From positions 527,986 through 591,985 of the forward strand of contig CANGJJ010000001.1 of assembly GCA_947454485.1 (NCBI GenBank): DNA of 64,000 nt, given 5' to 3'. Below, piece by piece: positions 1 to 9,673 of the stretch; within the stretch, counting starts at the first letter, position 1; every line of letters begins with the position of its first letter. Source of the stretch: Beijerinckiaceae bacterium (GTDB taxonomy: Bacteria > Pseudomonadota > Alphaproteobacteria > Rhizobiales > Beijerinckiaceae). Under the pieces are notes generated by a model. It did no database searches, was not told the origin of the DNA, and saw nothing but the letters and a program-made list of their open reading frames with translations. The translations under genes and the position numbers were made by a program.

Positions 1-57
1 CTGCGCCCATGGTCAGGCCGCAACTCTTGGTCTAATCAGGCCAGAGTGGAGGATGCG

Positions 58-945
58 ATGGCCGGACGGGGCGAGGCAGCAGGGCAAATCTGGGTGCGGG
101 CCATGCCCGGCCTCTTTGTCTTTTTGTGGTCCACCGGCTTTATCGCGGCCAAATATGGCATGGACTATGCGGGCCCCTTCACGCTGCTGGGCCTGCGCTT
201 TCTGATCGTCGTCGTGCTGATGACCGCGCTCGCCTGGGCCATGCGCGCACCTTGGCCGCCGCGCGCCCAATGGGCGCCGATCGCCCTCACGGGCCTCTTC
301 GTTCATGCGGGCTATCTGGGCGGCGTCTTTGGCGCGCTCAACCTTGGCGTGGAGGCCGGTATCATCGCCCTGATCGCGGGCTTGCAGCCGGTGCTGACAG
401 GTGCGCTGGCGGGGCCTTTGCTGGGCGAGCGCGTCTCGCGGCGGCAATGGGCCGGGCTCGCCTTGGGCTTGGCGGGCGTCATTCTGGTGGTGCGCACCAA
501 ACTGGCCCTTGGCCTTGGCACCCCCATCGGCATGGTCTTCGCCATTGTCTGCATGTTGTCGATCACGACCGGTACGCTGGCACAGAAGAAATTCTGCGCG
601 GCGATGGATCTGCGTACCGGATCGGTGATTCAGTTTGCGGCCTCTGCATTGGTGATTGTACCCATCGCGATCTGGTTGGAGGGCATGGTCATCACCCCCT
701 CCTGGACGCTTGTCGGCTCGCTTGTGTGGCTCTGCCTTGTTCTGTCCATCGGCGCGGTGACGCTGATGTTCATTCTCATCCGCAATGGTGCTGCCGCTGA
801 AGTGGTCAGCCTGTTCTTCCTCGTGCCGCCCACGACCGCCATTCTGGGATGGCTCACCTTTAGCGAGAAGCTCGATCTCATTTCGCTTCTCGGCATGGCG
901 ATGGTTGTTGCCGCCGTCGCTATGGTGACGTGGAAGCGCAAGTAA
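58..945 (+). CDS. DMT-superfamily (EamA) transporter
   Basis: This is an inner-membrane protein of 295 aa with about ten hydrophobic helices arranged as two EamA repeats, roughly residues 10-140 and 155-290. That is the usual size and layout of drug/metabolite exporters. The ATG at 58 is preferred over an in-frame GTG at 46 because GGAGG at 47-51 sits five bases before it. The substrate cannot be read from the sequence; relatives export amino acids, purines or other metabolites. The gene stands alone, followed after 36 bases by a toxin-antitoxin pair. A second EamA transporter lies at 28.9 kb, but the two are not close copies. Confidence 0.85.
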   Translation: MAGRGEAAGQIWVRAMPGLFVFLWSTGFIAAKYGMDYAGPFTLLGLRFLIVVVLMTALAWAMRAPWPPRAQWAPIALTGLFVHAGYLGGVFGALNLGVEAGIIALIAGLQPVLTGALAGPLLGERVSRRQWAGLALGLAGVILVVRTKLALGLGTPIGMVFAIVCMLSITTGTLAQKKFCAAMDLRTGSVIQFAASALVIVPIAIWLEGMVITPSWTLVGSLVWLCLVLSIGAVTLMFILIRNGAAAEVVSLFFLVPPTTAILGWLTFSEKLDLISLLGMAMVVAAVAMVTWKRK

Positions 946-948
946 GAT

Positions 949-962
949 ATATTGTGAAATAT
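949..962. promoter_or_regulatory. possible parDE operator
   Basis: A short AT-rich inverted repeat, ATATT-GTGA-AATAT, lies 20 bases before the antitoxin start. ParD antitoxins are ribbon-helix-helix repressors that bind palindromes in their own promoters, so this is the natural candidate. The arms are only five bases long, so the call is weak. Confidence 0.3.
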
Positions 963-981
963 TCTTAAAACCGAGGTCCCC

Positions 982-1251
982 ATGGCGACCGTTACCATTT
1001 CATTGCCTGAGCCGCTCAGAGAGTGGATCGAAGCTCGTGTTCGCGAGGGCGATTACGCCAGCGTCAGCGACTATCTGCGTGATCTCGTGCGCAAAGACCG
1101 CGAAAAACTCGCGCTTCCGCAATTGACCTTGGAAGATGTGCAGCGTTTGTTGGACGAAGGCCGCGCGAGCGGTGTTAGCACCAAATCATTTGATGAGATC
1201 ATTTCGGAGGGCGATCGCATGTTGAAGGCGCGCGACAGAGGGCGTGAATAG
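982..1251 (+). CDS. parD: ParD-family type II antitoxin
   Basis: This is an 89-aa antitoxin. Residues 1-45 fit the ParD ribbon-helix-helix DNA-binding domain: a beta strand (VTISLPEPL) followed by two helices with the WIEARV and SVSDYLRDLVR patterns. The C-terminal half is charged and probably unstructured, as expected for the toxin-wrapping segment. It overlaps the downstream toxin by eight bases, the usual coupling for parDE. An AT-rich stretch with a small inverted repeat lies just upstream and may be the autoregulatory operator. The family is known to neutralise ParE and repress its own promoter; both roles are inferred here. Confidence 0.85.
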   Translation: MATVTISLPEPLREWIEARVREGDYASVSDYLRDLVRKDREKLALPQLTLEDVQRLLDEGRASGVSTKSFDEIISEGDRMLKARDRGRE

Positions 1252-1534
1252 GGTCGAGGTTTCGAGCCTCGCCGAGACGGATCTTCTCAATATTTATCTT
1301 TACGGTGTCGAAGCCTATGGGCGCGACGCAGCGCTGCGCTATGCAGCTTCGTTGCACGAGGCTTTTTCTCTGCTGGCGAAGTTTCCGCGCATGGGGCGTC
1401 TCGTGCGCGGCATCACGCCAGCCTGTCGCCGCCATGAACATCGCGAACACATTATCTTTTATGACGAACGCGCAGACGGTGTTGCGATCATCCGCCTTGT
1501 GCATCGCGCGCAGTTACAACGCATCCCCCTCTAA
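1244..1534 (+). CDS. parE: ParE/RelE-family toxin
   Basis: This is a 96-aa toxin that starts with GTG inside the antitoxin gene. It matches the ParE/RelE fold: an N-terminal helix pair (AETDLLNIYLY), a central AL-RYAASL segment, the FPRMGRLVRG turn and a C-terminal strand pair (HIIFYDE, VAIIRLVHRAQ). ParE toxins poison DNA gyrase, whereas RelE-type members cleave mRNA; sequence alone favours ParE because the partner is ParD-like. The length is normal and no frameshift is seen, so the pair is probably functional. Its stop codon overlaps the convergent SURF1 gene end by four bases. Confidence 0.85.
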   Translation: MNRVEVSSLAETDLLNIYLYGVEAYGRDAALRYAASLHEAFSLLAKFPRMGRLVRGITPACRRHEHREHIIFYDERADGVAIIRLVHRAQLQRIPL

Positions 1535-2268
1535 CCCCGCCGCCGACGCATCACAAAGGCGGCAAAGATCACCAGCAAGGTCGCGGCCAGTCCAAACCAT
1601 GTGCCTGCGTAAGACAGGTGATTGTTGGGAATATCAAAGACTGTTGCCCCGCCTGCAGGAGAGCCCGCCGATGCGGCATGGCGCTCTTCATCAATCGAGA
1701 AGGGCGCGGGCTGTGGCAGATTGAGGCTGGTGGCAATGGCGCGCGGATCACGCGTATACCACTGGCCTTTGGCGGCATCATCTGTGGGCGTGAAGAGGCT
1801 TCGCTCTTCAGGTGCGCGCAGCAGGCCTATGATCGTCACGCGCTGGCCCTTGGCGGGGTCGGGACGCGAGGCTGGATCTTTCTTGTCGAGCGGCACGAAG
1901 CCGCGATTGAGTAAAATGCTGCTGCCATCATCGAGCAACAAAGGCGTCATCACCCAGAAGCCTGGCTGTGCAGCGGCCTTGTCGTTCGTCTTGCCGACGC
2001 CGCGAAAAATCAGTGCCTCGCGCTCAGCATCAAGACGCCCTTCAACGCGCACACGCTGATAGTCGTAATCCTCCGCACGCATCTGCGCCCATTGCGATGC
2101 AGGCGGCACAGGTTGTGGCTCACCATGGATGCGCGCTTCGATCCGTGCGACCAGCGCCTCTTTCCAATGCAAACGTTCCACTTGCCAGAAGCCCAGTGAC
2201 ATCAGGATCGCGAAGGCTATGAAGGTGAGGAGGCTTGGCACAATAAGAGAGCGGTCAGCGCGGCTCAT
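1531..2268 (-). CDS. SURF1-family cytochrome oxidase biogenesis protein
   Basis: This 245-aa inner-membrane protein has a hydrophobic helix near residues 8-28 and another near 218-240, bracketing a soluble periplasmic domain, the standard SURF1 layout. The family helps insert heme a into subunit I of aa3-type oxidase. Recognisable stretches are the N-terminal LGFWQVERLHWKEAL and the NRGFVP segment. It is the last gene of the cox cluster, and its ATG overlaps the stop of the DUF983 gene (ATGA), so the two are translationally coupled. It ends against the convergent parE gene. Confidence 0.9.
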   Translation of the reverse strand: MSRADRSLIVPSLLTFIAFAILMSLGFWQVERLHWKEALVARIEARIHGEPQPVPPASQWAQMRAEDYDYQRVRVEGRLDAEREALIFRGVGKTNDKAAAQPGFWVMTPLLLDDGSSILLNRGFVPLDKKDPASRPDPAKGQRVTIIGLLRAPEERSLFTPTDDAAKGQWYTRDPRAIATSLNLPQPAPFSIDEERHAASAGSPAGGATVFDIPNNHLSYAGTWFGLAATLLVIFAAFVMRRRRG

Positions 2269-2642
2269 TTTTCAAGTCGTCCCTGTTCGGCCTTGTTCTG
2301 AAATTGCAGAGCAACGAGAACACCCTTCAGCGGGCGCAACATGCCAAGACAGACAATGAGCGTGAGCGGCAGCGAAATGACGGCATGAACCCACCATGCA
2401 GGTTCATAGACCAGCTCGACATAAAGGGCGGCGCCAACGACGATGAAGCCCGCAAACATCATGACGAAGATGGCAGGGCCATCGCCAGCATCTGCAAAAG
2501 ACAGATCAAGATCGCAGACCTCGCAGCGCGGCGCGATGTCGAGAAAGTTCTTGAACATATGTCCCTCGCCGCAGCGCGGGCAGCGACCAGCAAGGCCGGT
2601 TGACCAAGCTGACAGAGGCGGAAAATCGTCGTTGCTCGCCAT
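2265..2642 (-). CDS. DUF983 zinc-ribbon membrane protein
   Basis: This 125-aa protein opens with a zinc ribbon made of two CxxC pairs (CPRC and CEVC, about residues 18-40), followed by two transmembrane helices. This is the DUF983 family, found in alphaproteobacterial cox clusters and thought to aid oxidase assembly, with no proven biochemical role. The start at 2642 gives MASNDDFPPLS and the normal family length; reading further upstream would run through the terminator-like hairpin at 2656-2681. It is coupled to SURF1 by a four-base overlap. Confidence 0.85.
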   Translation of the reverse strand: MASNDDFPPLSAWSTGLAGRCPRCGEGHMFKNFLDIAPRCEVCDLDLSFADAGDGPAIFVMMFAGFIVVGAALYVELVYEPAWWVHAVISLPLTLIVCLGMLRPLKGVLVALQFQNKAEQGRLEK

Positions 2643-2655
2643 GGGGGCTCCGAAT

Positions 2656-2681
2656 GAAAAAGGGCGGCCTGAGCCGCCCTT
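2656..2681 (-). terminator. hairpin with T-tract after ctaE
   Basis: On the minus strand a nine-pair stem (AAGGGCGGC / GCCGCCCTT, four-base loop) is followed by five T residues. This is a good Rho-independent terminator located between ctaE and the DUF983-SURF1 pair. It probably reduces rather than abolishes read-through, giving less transcript for the assembly factors than for the subunits. Confidence 0.7.
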
Positions 2682-2700
2682 CCAGAAGATCATGTGGCGC

Positions 2701-3567
2701 TTAGTGGCCGTGTGCGATGGGGGCGCCCGAAGAGGCCCACACATAGATGCAGGCAAACAGGAACAGCCACACAACGTCAACGAAGTGCCAGTACCAAGCG
2801 GCAAATTCAAAGCCCAGATGTTGGGTCGGCTTGAAATGGCCAGCCATGGTGCGGATCAAGCAGACCGCGAGGAAGATCGTGCCGATCAACACATGGAAGC
2901 CGTGGAAGCCGGTCGCCATGAAGAAGGTCGCGCCATAGATCGAGCCTTTGAAGGCGAAAGGTGCATGGGCATATTCATAGACCTGCACCATGCTGAACAC
3001 AGCGCCCAGCATGATCGTCAGGATGAGGCCCTTCTTGAGGCCAGAGCGATCATCATGCAGCAGGGCGTGATGGGCCCAGGTCACGGTCGTGCCCGAGGTC
3101 AACAGAATGAGGGTGTTGAGCAGCGGCAAATGCCACGGATCAAGCACTTCGATGCCCTTCGGGGGCCAATGGCCGCCGGTGAACTCAACGCGCGAGGCCT
3201 GAATGGCTTCGCCAGAGAACAGGCTGGCATCAAAGAACGCCCAGAACCAGGCGACGAAGAACATCACTTCCGAAGCGATGAACAAGATCATGCCGTAGCG
3301 ATGGCTGATCTGAACGACGCGGGTGTGATCGCCGGTCTCAGCTTCGCGCACCACATCGGTCCACCAAGCGGCAGCCGTATAGAGCAAGGTCAGCATGGCT
3401 GCGCCGAAAATATAGCCGCCAGCCTTCATGCCGCCGACCGACAGGCCCTTCATCCACATGATGCCGCCCACCGCGCAGAAGAACACAGCGATGGATGCCG
3501 TCAACGGCCACGGGCTCGGATTGACGAGATGGTAGTCGTGGTTTGGTTTCGCGTGGCCGTCAGCCAT
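2701..3567 (-). CDS. ctaE: cytochrome c oxidase subunit III
   Basis: This 288-aa integral membrane protein has about seven helices and matches COX3 across its length, including HDYHLVNPSPWPL at the N-terminus, the FIASEVMFFVAWFWAFF helix with its conserved Glu, and FHGFHVLIGTIFL. Subunit III stabilises the catalytic core and helps proton uptake. It follows ctaG in the standard alphaproteobacterial order, with an 88-base gap. No abnormality is seen. Confidence 0.97.
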   Translation of the reverse strand: MADGHAKPNHDYHLVNPSPWPLTASIAVFFCAVGGIMWMKGLSVGGMKAGGYIFGAAMLTLLYTAAAWWTDVVREAETGDHTRVVQISHRYGMILFIASEVMFFVAWFWAFFDASLFSGEAIQASRVEFTGGHWPPKGIEVLDPWHLPLLNTLILLTSGTTVTWAHHALLHDDRSGLKKGLILTIMLGAVFSMVQVYEYAHAPFAFKGSIYGATFFMATGFHGFHVLIGTIFLAVCLIRTMAGHFKPTQHLGFEFAAWYWHFVDVVWLFLFACIYVWASSGAPIAHGH

Positions 3568-3655
3568 AGCTTGTCCCTTTTTCCCCTTAAGAACCCTTGC
3601 AGGCCCTTTGCCTCAGTTTCACGCCGCCGGTCAAGGCGACTTGTGGTTACGCTTT

Positions 3656-4237
3656 TTACAGCTTTGGTTGACCCGCCTCGGCTTCTGCGCGCGTCTCCGG
3701 GCGCTTCTTCGAGGCGAAGAATGTGTAGGACAGCGTCACTCCCCCGACGCCGTTCATATTTTCCGACTTTTCCAGCGCCGGATCGAGATAGAAGACGACC
3801 GGCCATTCAGCCGTTTCGCCCGGTCCCAAGGTCTGCTCATTGAAGCAGAAGCAGGAGATCTTGTTGAAATAGATGCCAGCCTGATCGGGCGTGACATTGT
3901 AGCTGGCAATCGCCGAGATCTCATGGTCCGAGCGATTGGTGACGCGATAGAAGACGGTCGCCGTCTCGCCATTGCGCAGGGTAACTTGCGAGATCTCAGG
4001 CTCGAATTTCCACGGCAGGCCGGAGGCGACGTTGGAGTCAAAGCGCACAACCATATTGCGATCACCGCGGGTCGCTGCGCCTTGCGTTGCCACCTGCGTC
4101 GTGCCGCCATAACCAGTCATGCGGCAGAAAAGATCATAGAGCGGCACAGATGCGAAAGAGGCCGCGCCCATGAACAGCACGACACCAGCGATGGTCCAGG
4201 CAACGACGAGCTGACGTTTTTGCGCTGGCGCTGTCAT
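3656..4237 (-). CDS. ctaG: cytochrome c oxidase assembly protein CtaG/Cox11
   Basis: This 193-aa protein is a single-pass membrane copper chaperone that delivers copper to the CuB site of subunit I. It has one N-terminal helix followed by an immunoglobulin-like periplasmic domain containing the copper-binding CFCFNEQTL motif. The start at 4237 (MTAPAQKRQ) falls immediately after the stop of the coxF-like gene; an in-frame ATG 33 bases earlier would overlap that gene more. Length and motif are normal. Confidence 0.93.
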   Translation of the reverse strand: MTAPAQKRQLVVAWTIAGVVLFMGAASFASVPLYDLFCRMTGYGGTTQVATQGAATRGDRNMVVRFDSNVASGLPWKFEPEISQVTLRNGETATVFYRVTNRSDHEISAIASYNVTPDQAGIYFNKISCFCFNEQTLGPGETAEWPVVFYLDPALEKSENMNGVGGVTLSYTFFASKKRPETRAEAEAGQPKL

Positions 4238-4238
4238 G

Positions 4239-4403
4239 TCACATCCCCACGCGTGCGAGGATGTTGCCACCCAGCTTTACGATGGTGATCACATAAAACA
4301 ACACGCATAGACCCGCGAGGATCAGGCTCAGCGCAATATTGCGCGAGCGGCGCGAGCGCTGCTGCTCAGGGCTGATACGGATCGTGCTCTTGTCGTCGCT
4401 CAT
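4239..4403 (-). CDS. coxF: CoxF-like small membrane protein
   Basis: This 54-aa protein has a charged N-terminal tail (MSDDKSTIRISPEQQRSRRS), one transmembrane helix (about residues 22-42, IALSLILAGLCVLFYVITIV) and a short C-terminal tail. A small one-helix gene sits at exactly this place, between ctaB and ctaG, in many Rhizobiales and is called coxF. Its function is unproven; its position suggests oxidase assembly. It lies four bases after ctaB and one base before the ctaG start, so it is part of the operon. Confidence 0.75.
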   Translation of the reverse strand: MSDDKSTIRISPEQQRSRRSRNIALSLILAGLCVLFYVITIVKLGGNILARVGM

Positions 4404-4407
4404 AGTC

Positions 4408-5340
4408 TCACCCGATGAACGGCGCGATCAGCTTCTCGAGGACGAGAATGCCGAAGAGCGCGAAGAGATAGAGGATCGAGATTCCAAACAGCGACATGGA
4501 CGCTTTGTGGGCGGCCTCGCCTTCCGTCACGCGCAGCACGCGCACCGAATAATAGATCATGGCCAGACCGCCGATGATCGCTGCTGCGCCATAGACCACA
4601 GAGGCAAAGCCCATCAGCCAAGGCAGCACGCCAATCGGTGCGAGCAAGATCGAATAGACAAGGATCTCGATGCGGGTGCGCGCTTCGCCCTTGGCATTGG
4701 GCATCATCGGCACGCCAGCGCGCTCATATTCAGCGGTCTTCACCAAAGCCAGCGCCCAGAAATGCGGCGGCGTCCAGATGAAGATGATGGCAAACAGCAC
4801 CCAAGGCTCAATCGCCGTCGAACCCGTCGCTGCCGCATAGGCTACAACCGGGGGCAGAGCACCGGCTGCACCGCCAATGACGATATTCTGCGGCGTCGAG
4901 CGCTTCAGCCACATCGTATAGATGACGGCATAAAAGAAGATGGTAAAGGCCAGCAGGCCAGCGGCGACCCAATTGGCCGCAAGGCCGAGCACCAACACAG
5001 AGAAAGTCGACAGAATGAGGCCAAAGGAGAGGGCTTCATCTGCGCCAATGATGCCAGCGGGCACAGGGCGCGTACTGGTGCGCGTCATCAAAGCGTCGAT
5101 ATCCGCATCATACCACATGTTCAGCGCGCCAGATGCGCCCGCACCAATGGCAATCGCCAGGAGCGACACACAGGCGATGACCGGATGCATCTTGCCCGGT
5201 GCAATCAACAGACCCGCAAGGGCTGTGAGCACGACGAGCGTCATGACGCGCGGTTTCAGAAGTTTGAAAAAGTCACGCGGCTCCGCCACCGACAATTGGG
5301 CGGGAGTCAAAGCGTCTTTGTGATCGCCAGCGTAACTCAT
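4408..5340 (-). CDS. ctaB: protoheme IX farnesyltransferase
   Basis: This 310-aa enzyme converts protoheme IX to heme O by farnesylation, the first step toward heme A for the oxidase. It is a UbiA-family membrane protein with about nine helices. The Asp-rich prenyl-diphosphate motif [19 protein letters not shown] lies near residue 80, and [13 protein letters not shown] is the second conserved region. The ATG at 5340 (MSYAGDHKD) is chosen because upstream in-frame sequence runs through two hairpins and the end of ctaD. Heme A synthase (ctaA) is not in this window. Confidence 0.95.
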   Translation of the reverse strand: MSYAGDHKDALTPAQLSVAEPRDFFKLLKPRVMTLVVLTALAGLLIAPGKMHPVIACVSLLAIAIGAGASGALNMWYDADIDALMTRTSTRPVPAGIIGADEALSFGLILSTFSVLVLGLAANWVAAGLLAFTIFFYAVIYTMWLKRSTPQNIVIGGAAGALPPVVAYAAATGSTAIEPWVLFAIIFIWTPPHFWALALVKTAEYERAGVPMMPNAKGEARTRIEILVYSILLAPIGVLPWLMGFASVVYGAAAIIGGLAMIYYSVRVLRVTEGEAAHKASMSLFGISILYLFALFGILVLEKLIAPFIG

Positions 5341-5373
5341 ACTGCATCCAGGTGAGAGGAGAGCCCCCTGCAG

Positions 5374-5429
5374 AAGCAGCACCGCAATGCTGCTTGTGAA
5401 GAGGGCTCCGGCGGGTGAACCGCCGGAGC
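5374..5429 (-). terminator. two hairpins between ctaD and ctaB
   Basis: Two stem-loops occupy the gap after ctaD: GCTCCGGCGG/CCGCCGGAGC (5405-5429, ten pairs) and AAGCAGCA/TGCTGCTT (5374-5395, eight pairs). Neither is followed by a clear T-run on the minus strand. They may attenuate transcription or protect the 3' end of the ctaC-ctaD message, so subunits I and II are made in excess over ctaB. Confidence 0.5.
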
Positions 5430-5437
5430 GCCGAAGC

Positions 5438-7123
<1,686 letters not shown>

Positions 7124-7996
7124 TTACTGACGAGCCGCAGAATTGTCGGCGTAGCTGTTGGAAGCGGGAACCTCAGCGAACTTCTTCTTCGCATCGGCAA
7201 TCCACGCTTGATACTGCTGTTCGCTGACCACGCGGATCGAGATCGGCATATAGGCATGGTCCTTGCCGCAGATCTTCGAGCACTGACCATAGTAGAGGCC
7301 TTCGCGCTCAGCCTTGAACCAGGTTTCGTTCAAGCGGCCGGGCACGGCGTCGATACGCACGCCGAAGGAGGGGATGGTGAAGGAGTGGATCACGTCACCC
7401 GCTGTCACCTGCAAGCGCACGATCTTGTTCACCGGCACGACAGCTTCGTTGTCGACAGTGAGCAGGCGCGGCTCGCCAGCCTTGAGATCCTTGTCGGCCT
7501 TCAAGATCTGATCAAAGCCAAAGTCGCCCTGATCCTTCGGGTAATCATAGGACCAGTACCACTGCTTGCCAGTGACCTTGATGGTCACGTCAGCAGCCGG
7601 CAGCGTGAGCTGATGGGTCAGCAGGCGGAAGGAGGGAATGGCGAGCACCACAAGGATGAGCACCGGAACAATCGTCCACGCCACTTCGAGCGAGGTCGAA
7701 TGGGTGGTGCGCGAAGGATTGGGGTTCGCCTTCTCGTTGAAGCGCAGCATCACATAGATGAGCAGCGCGAGAACGAAGATCGAGATCGCGGTGATCACGA
7801 TCACAAGCAGGTTGTGAAAATCGTAGATCTCTTGGGCGATCGGCGTGACGGGGGTCAGCATACCCATCTGGCCAGGCTTTGCCATCAATTCAGACTGGGC
7901 AAGCGCCAAGGGGGCGAATCCACCAAGGCCCGTCGCAACCGCGCAGGCCGCCGCCATGGCTTTGAGGGACATCCCTCTCAAAGTGCTCGTGATCAT
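7124..7996 (-). CDS. ctaC: cytochrome c oxidase subunit II
   Basis: This 290-aa subunit accepts electrons from cytochrome c. It has a signal peptide (about 1-33), two membrane helices (about 62-83 and 106-124) and a periplasmic cupredoxin domain. The CuA ligands are seen: H204, C239, C243, H247 and M250. The aromatic QWYWSYDYP patch (145-153) is the electron entry point. The residue between the CuA cysteines that is normally Glu is Lys here (CSKIC). It is the first gene of the cox cluster, so its promoter lies in the region upstream of 8000. Confidence 0.96.
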   Translation of the reverse strand: MITSTLRGMSLKAMAAACAVATGLGGFAPLALAQSELMAKPGQMGMLTPVTPIAQEIYDFHNLLVIVITAISIFVLALLIYVMLRFNEKANPNPSRTTHSTSLEVAWTIVPVLILVVLAIPSFRLLTHQLTLPAADVTIKVTGKQWYWSYDYPKDQGDFGFDQILKADKDLKAGEPRLLTVDNEAVVPVNKIVRLQVTAGDVIHSFTIPSFGVRIDAVPGRLNETWFKAEREGLYYGQCSKICGKDHAYMPISIRVVSEQQYQAWIADAKKKFAEVPASNSYADNSAARQ

Positions 7997-8324
7997 GTAG
8001 TCTTCGCTCCTGCCGCGCCGGTGCGGCTTTGTCCACTTCGGCTACCCCCGGACGACGGTAGCCTGGACCCCTTTGGACAAGAGGCTCCCCTAGGCTGGTT
8101 TCAAAACCACAATGCGCATTGAATCGCAACTGAGGGAGCTCTGCCAATTCGTGCGGCATATGGGCGCGTAACGTGGCTGTTGTCCATCCACCCTGTGGAT
8201 CGCTTGACAGGTCCGGGCCATTTGCTACCCCGGAAAGCCTGAGGGCCAGACTGGCCAAGTCGCCCCGATTCGTGGCACATCCGGGTCGAGACGATGTCGA
8301 GAAGATAAAGTGGCAGGAGAGCCC
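7997..8324. other. intergenic region between ctaC and ialB-like gene
   Basis: These 328 bases separate two divergent genes and should contain both promoters. I see a seven-pair inverted repeat (GGCTACC/GGTAGCC, about 8040-8063) within the ctaC leader and a TTGACA at 8204-8209 that could be a -35 for the plus-strand gene, without a convincing -10 at normal spacing. No gene or RNA is recognised here. Confidence 0.4.
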
Positions 8325-8864
8325 ATGGCGCAGCCGTCCTTCATCCGCAGGCGTTCCAATAGCCGCCTCCCCCTGCTTGCCGGGGCGCTGCTGGCTGCAT
8401 TTGGCCTGTGGAGCGCTGCCAGCCCCGCCGCCGCCCAAGGGGTCGCCAGGGGCAAATTCGGCGATTGGGAGATGCGCTGCGAGACTCCGCCGGGGGCCAA
8501 TCGCGAGCAATGCGCCCTGCTGCAGTCTCTGGCGGCCGAAGATCGCCCCAATGTCACGCTTGTGGTCATTGTGCTGAAAACAGCCGATGGCAAGTCCCGC
8601 CTGCTGCGCGTCATCGCCCCCTTGGGCGTCCTGCTGCCCGCCGGTCTCGGCCTCAAGGTCGACCAGACCGATATGGGCCGCGCCGGCTTTGTGCGCTGTG
8701 TGCCCTCGGGCTGCGTGGCCGAAGTCGTGATGGACGACAAGTTGCTGGATTTGCTGAATAATAGTCAGACGGCTATTTTCAGCGTGTTCAATACGCCCGA
8801 AGAGGGTGTTGGCCTTCCCCTGACCTTGAACGGGTTCAAGGACGGCTTCGCAAAACTCCCCTGA
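8325..8864 (+). CDS. invasion-associated locus B (IalB) family protein
   Basis: This 179-aa exported protein has a signal peptide ending near SPAAAQG, then the IalB domain opening with KFGDWEMRCE and carrying paired Cys residues (CETPPG, EQCALL, RCVPSGC). The family takes its name from a Bartonella protein linked to erythrocyte invasion, but members are widespread in free-living Rhizobiales and no pathogenic role should be read from it. The ATG at 8325 has AGGAGA four bases upstream; a GTG at 8310 is less likely. Confidence 0.85.
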   Translation: MAQPSFIRRRSNSRLPLLAGALLAAFGLWSAASPAAAQGVARGKFGDWEMRCETPPGANREQCALLQSLAAEDRPNVTLVVIVLKTADGKSRLLRVIAPLGVLLPAGLGLKVDQTDMGRAGFVRCVPSGCVAEVVMDDKLLDLLNNSQTAIFSVFNTPEEGVGLPLTLNGFKDGFAKLP

Positions 8865-8930
8865 AGCCACTGGCGGCACTGTTAAAGCCGGTGTAACAAA
8901 ACTGGTCGGGCGTAACCGAGGGTATTTGCT

Positions 8931-9575
8931 ATGGTAGAAGTGCGTAAGATCAGGACCCTGGTTCTGGCGCTGGCAGCGGGCATGCCCCTGTCAGCCTGTG
9001 GCAGCCTGCCTGATACCGGCATTGGCGCCACACTGAGCACCCTCTCGCCCTTCAAGCCCAATCCAGCCGATGCCAAGCTGCCGACCCTCGATCAGGCTTT
9101 GGCTGGCGAAAAGGTCTCGGATGTCGAATGCCCCGAGGTTCAGATCGTCGAAGGTCAGGCCTCGTTCCGCACCTATGCCAGCGCGGAAAAATCCAATGCC
9201 AATGTGCGCCACCAATATTCCTTCGGCGACCTCGCCCGCGAATGCCGCGTGAAGGATAACAAGATCGAGATCACTGTGGGCGTGTCGGGCTATGTGCTCT
9301 CCGGCCCCAAGGGAACGCCGGGCAGCTTCCAGGTGCCGGTGCGCATCTCGGTGCGCCACGATACGGATGAGAAGATCATCGCCACCAAGGCCTATCGCCT
9401 GTCGACCTCCATCGCGCAGGGCGAAGCACAAGCGCCTTTCATGGTCGTGACGGATCCGTTGCCAGTGCCGCTGACGCGCCAAGAGGCGAGCCAAGACTAT
9501 ACGATCCTCATCGGCTTTGATTCGACGCCCGACAAGGCAGCTCCCGCAGCCGCAGGCAACAAGCGCAGCCGCTAA
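8931..9575 (+). CDS. putative lipoprotein
   Basis: This 214-aa protein has a basic N-terminus, a hydrophobic stretch and the lipobox LSAC, with Cys23 as the probable lipidation site. The remainder (residues 60-205) is predicted to be beta-rich and soluble, and ends in a short basic tail. I recognise no catalytic motif. Similar lipoproteins of unknown role occur in Rhizobiales near IalB-family genes. It lies 66 bases after the IalB-family gene and may share its transcript. The start codon is uncertain because no strong Shine-Dalgarno sequence precedes it. Confidence 0.7.
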   Translation: MVEVRKIRTLVLALAAGMPLSACGSLPDTGIGATLSTLSPFKPNPADAKLPTLDQALAGEKVSDVECPEVQIVEGQASFRTYASAEKSNANVRHQYSFGDLARECRVKDNKIEITVGVSGYVLSGPKGTPGSFQVPVRISVRHDTDEKIIATKAYRLSTSIAQGEAQAPFMVVTDPLPVPLTRQEASQDYTILIGFDSTPDKAAPAAAGNKRSR

Positions 9576-9673
9576 GGTCTGTTGCCCACTGTCCACCGCT
9601 GAATCCGCCTTGACCGGGTGGGCGTGTTGACTCGCCTTCAGTGGGCAGGCAAGGCTCGACGCATCAGACGACC

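Noticed and set aside
2443..3843. Long plus-strand open frame opposite ctaE, DUF983 and ctaG
   Set aside because: It is a shadow of the cox genes on the other strand. GC-rich third positions keep stops rare in antisense frames. The protein is Arg/Gln/His-rich with no fold.
8865..9673. Intrinsic terminator before the glycine riboswitch
   Set aside because: The inverted pair TTGCCCACTG (9582) and CAGTGGGCAGGCAA (9639) has a 47-base loop and no T-run, so it is too loose to call a terminator.
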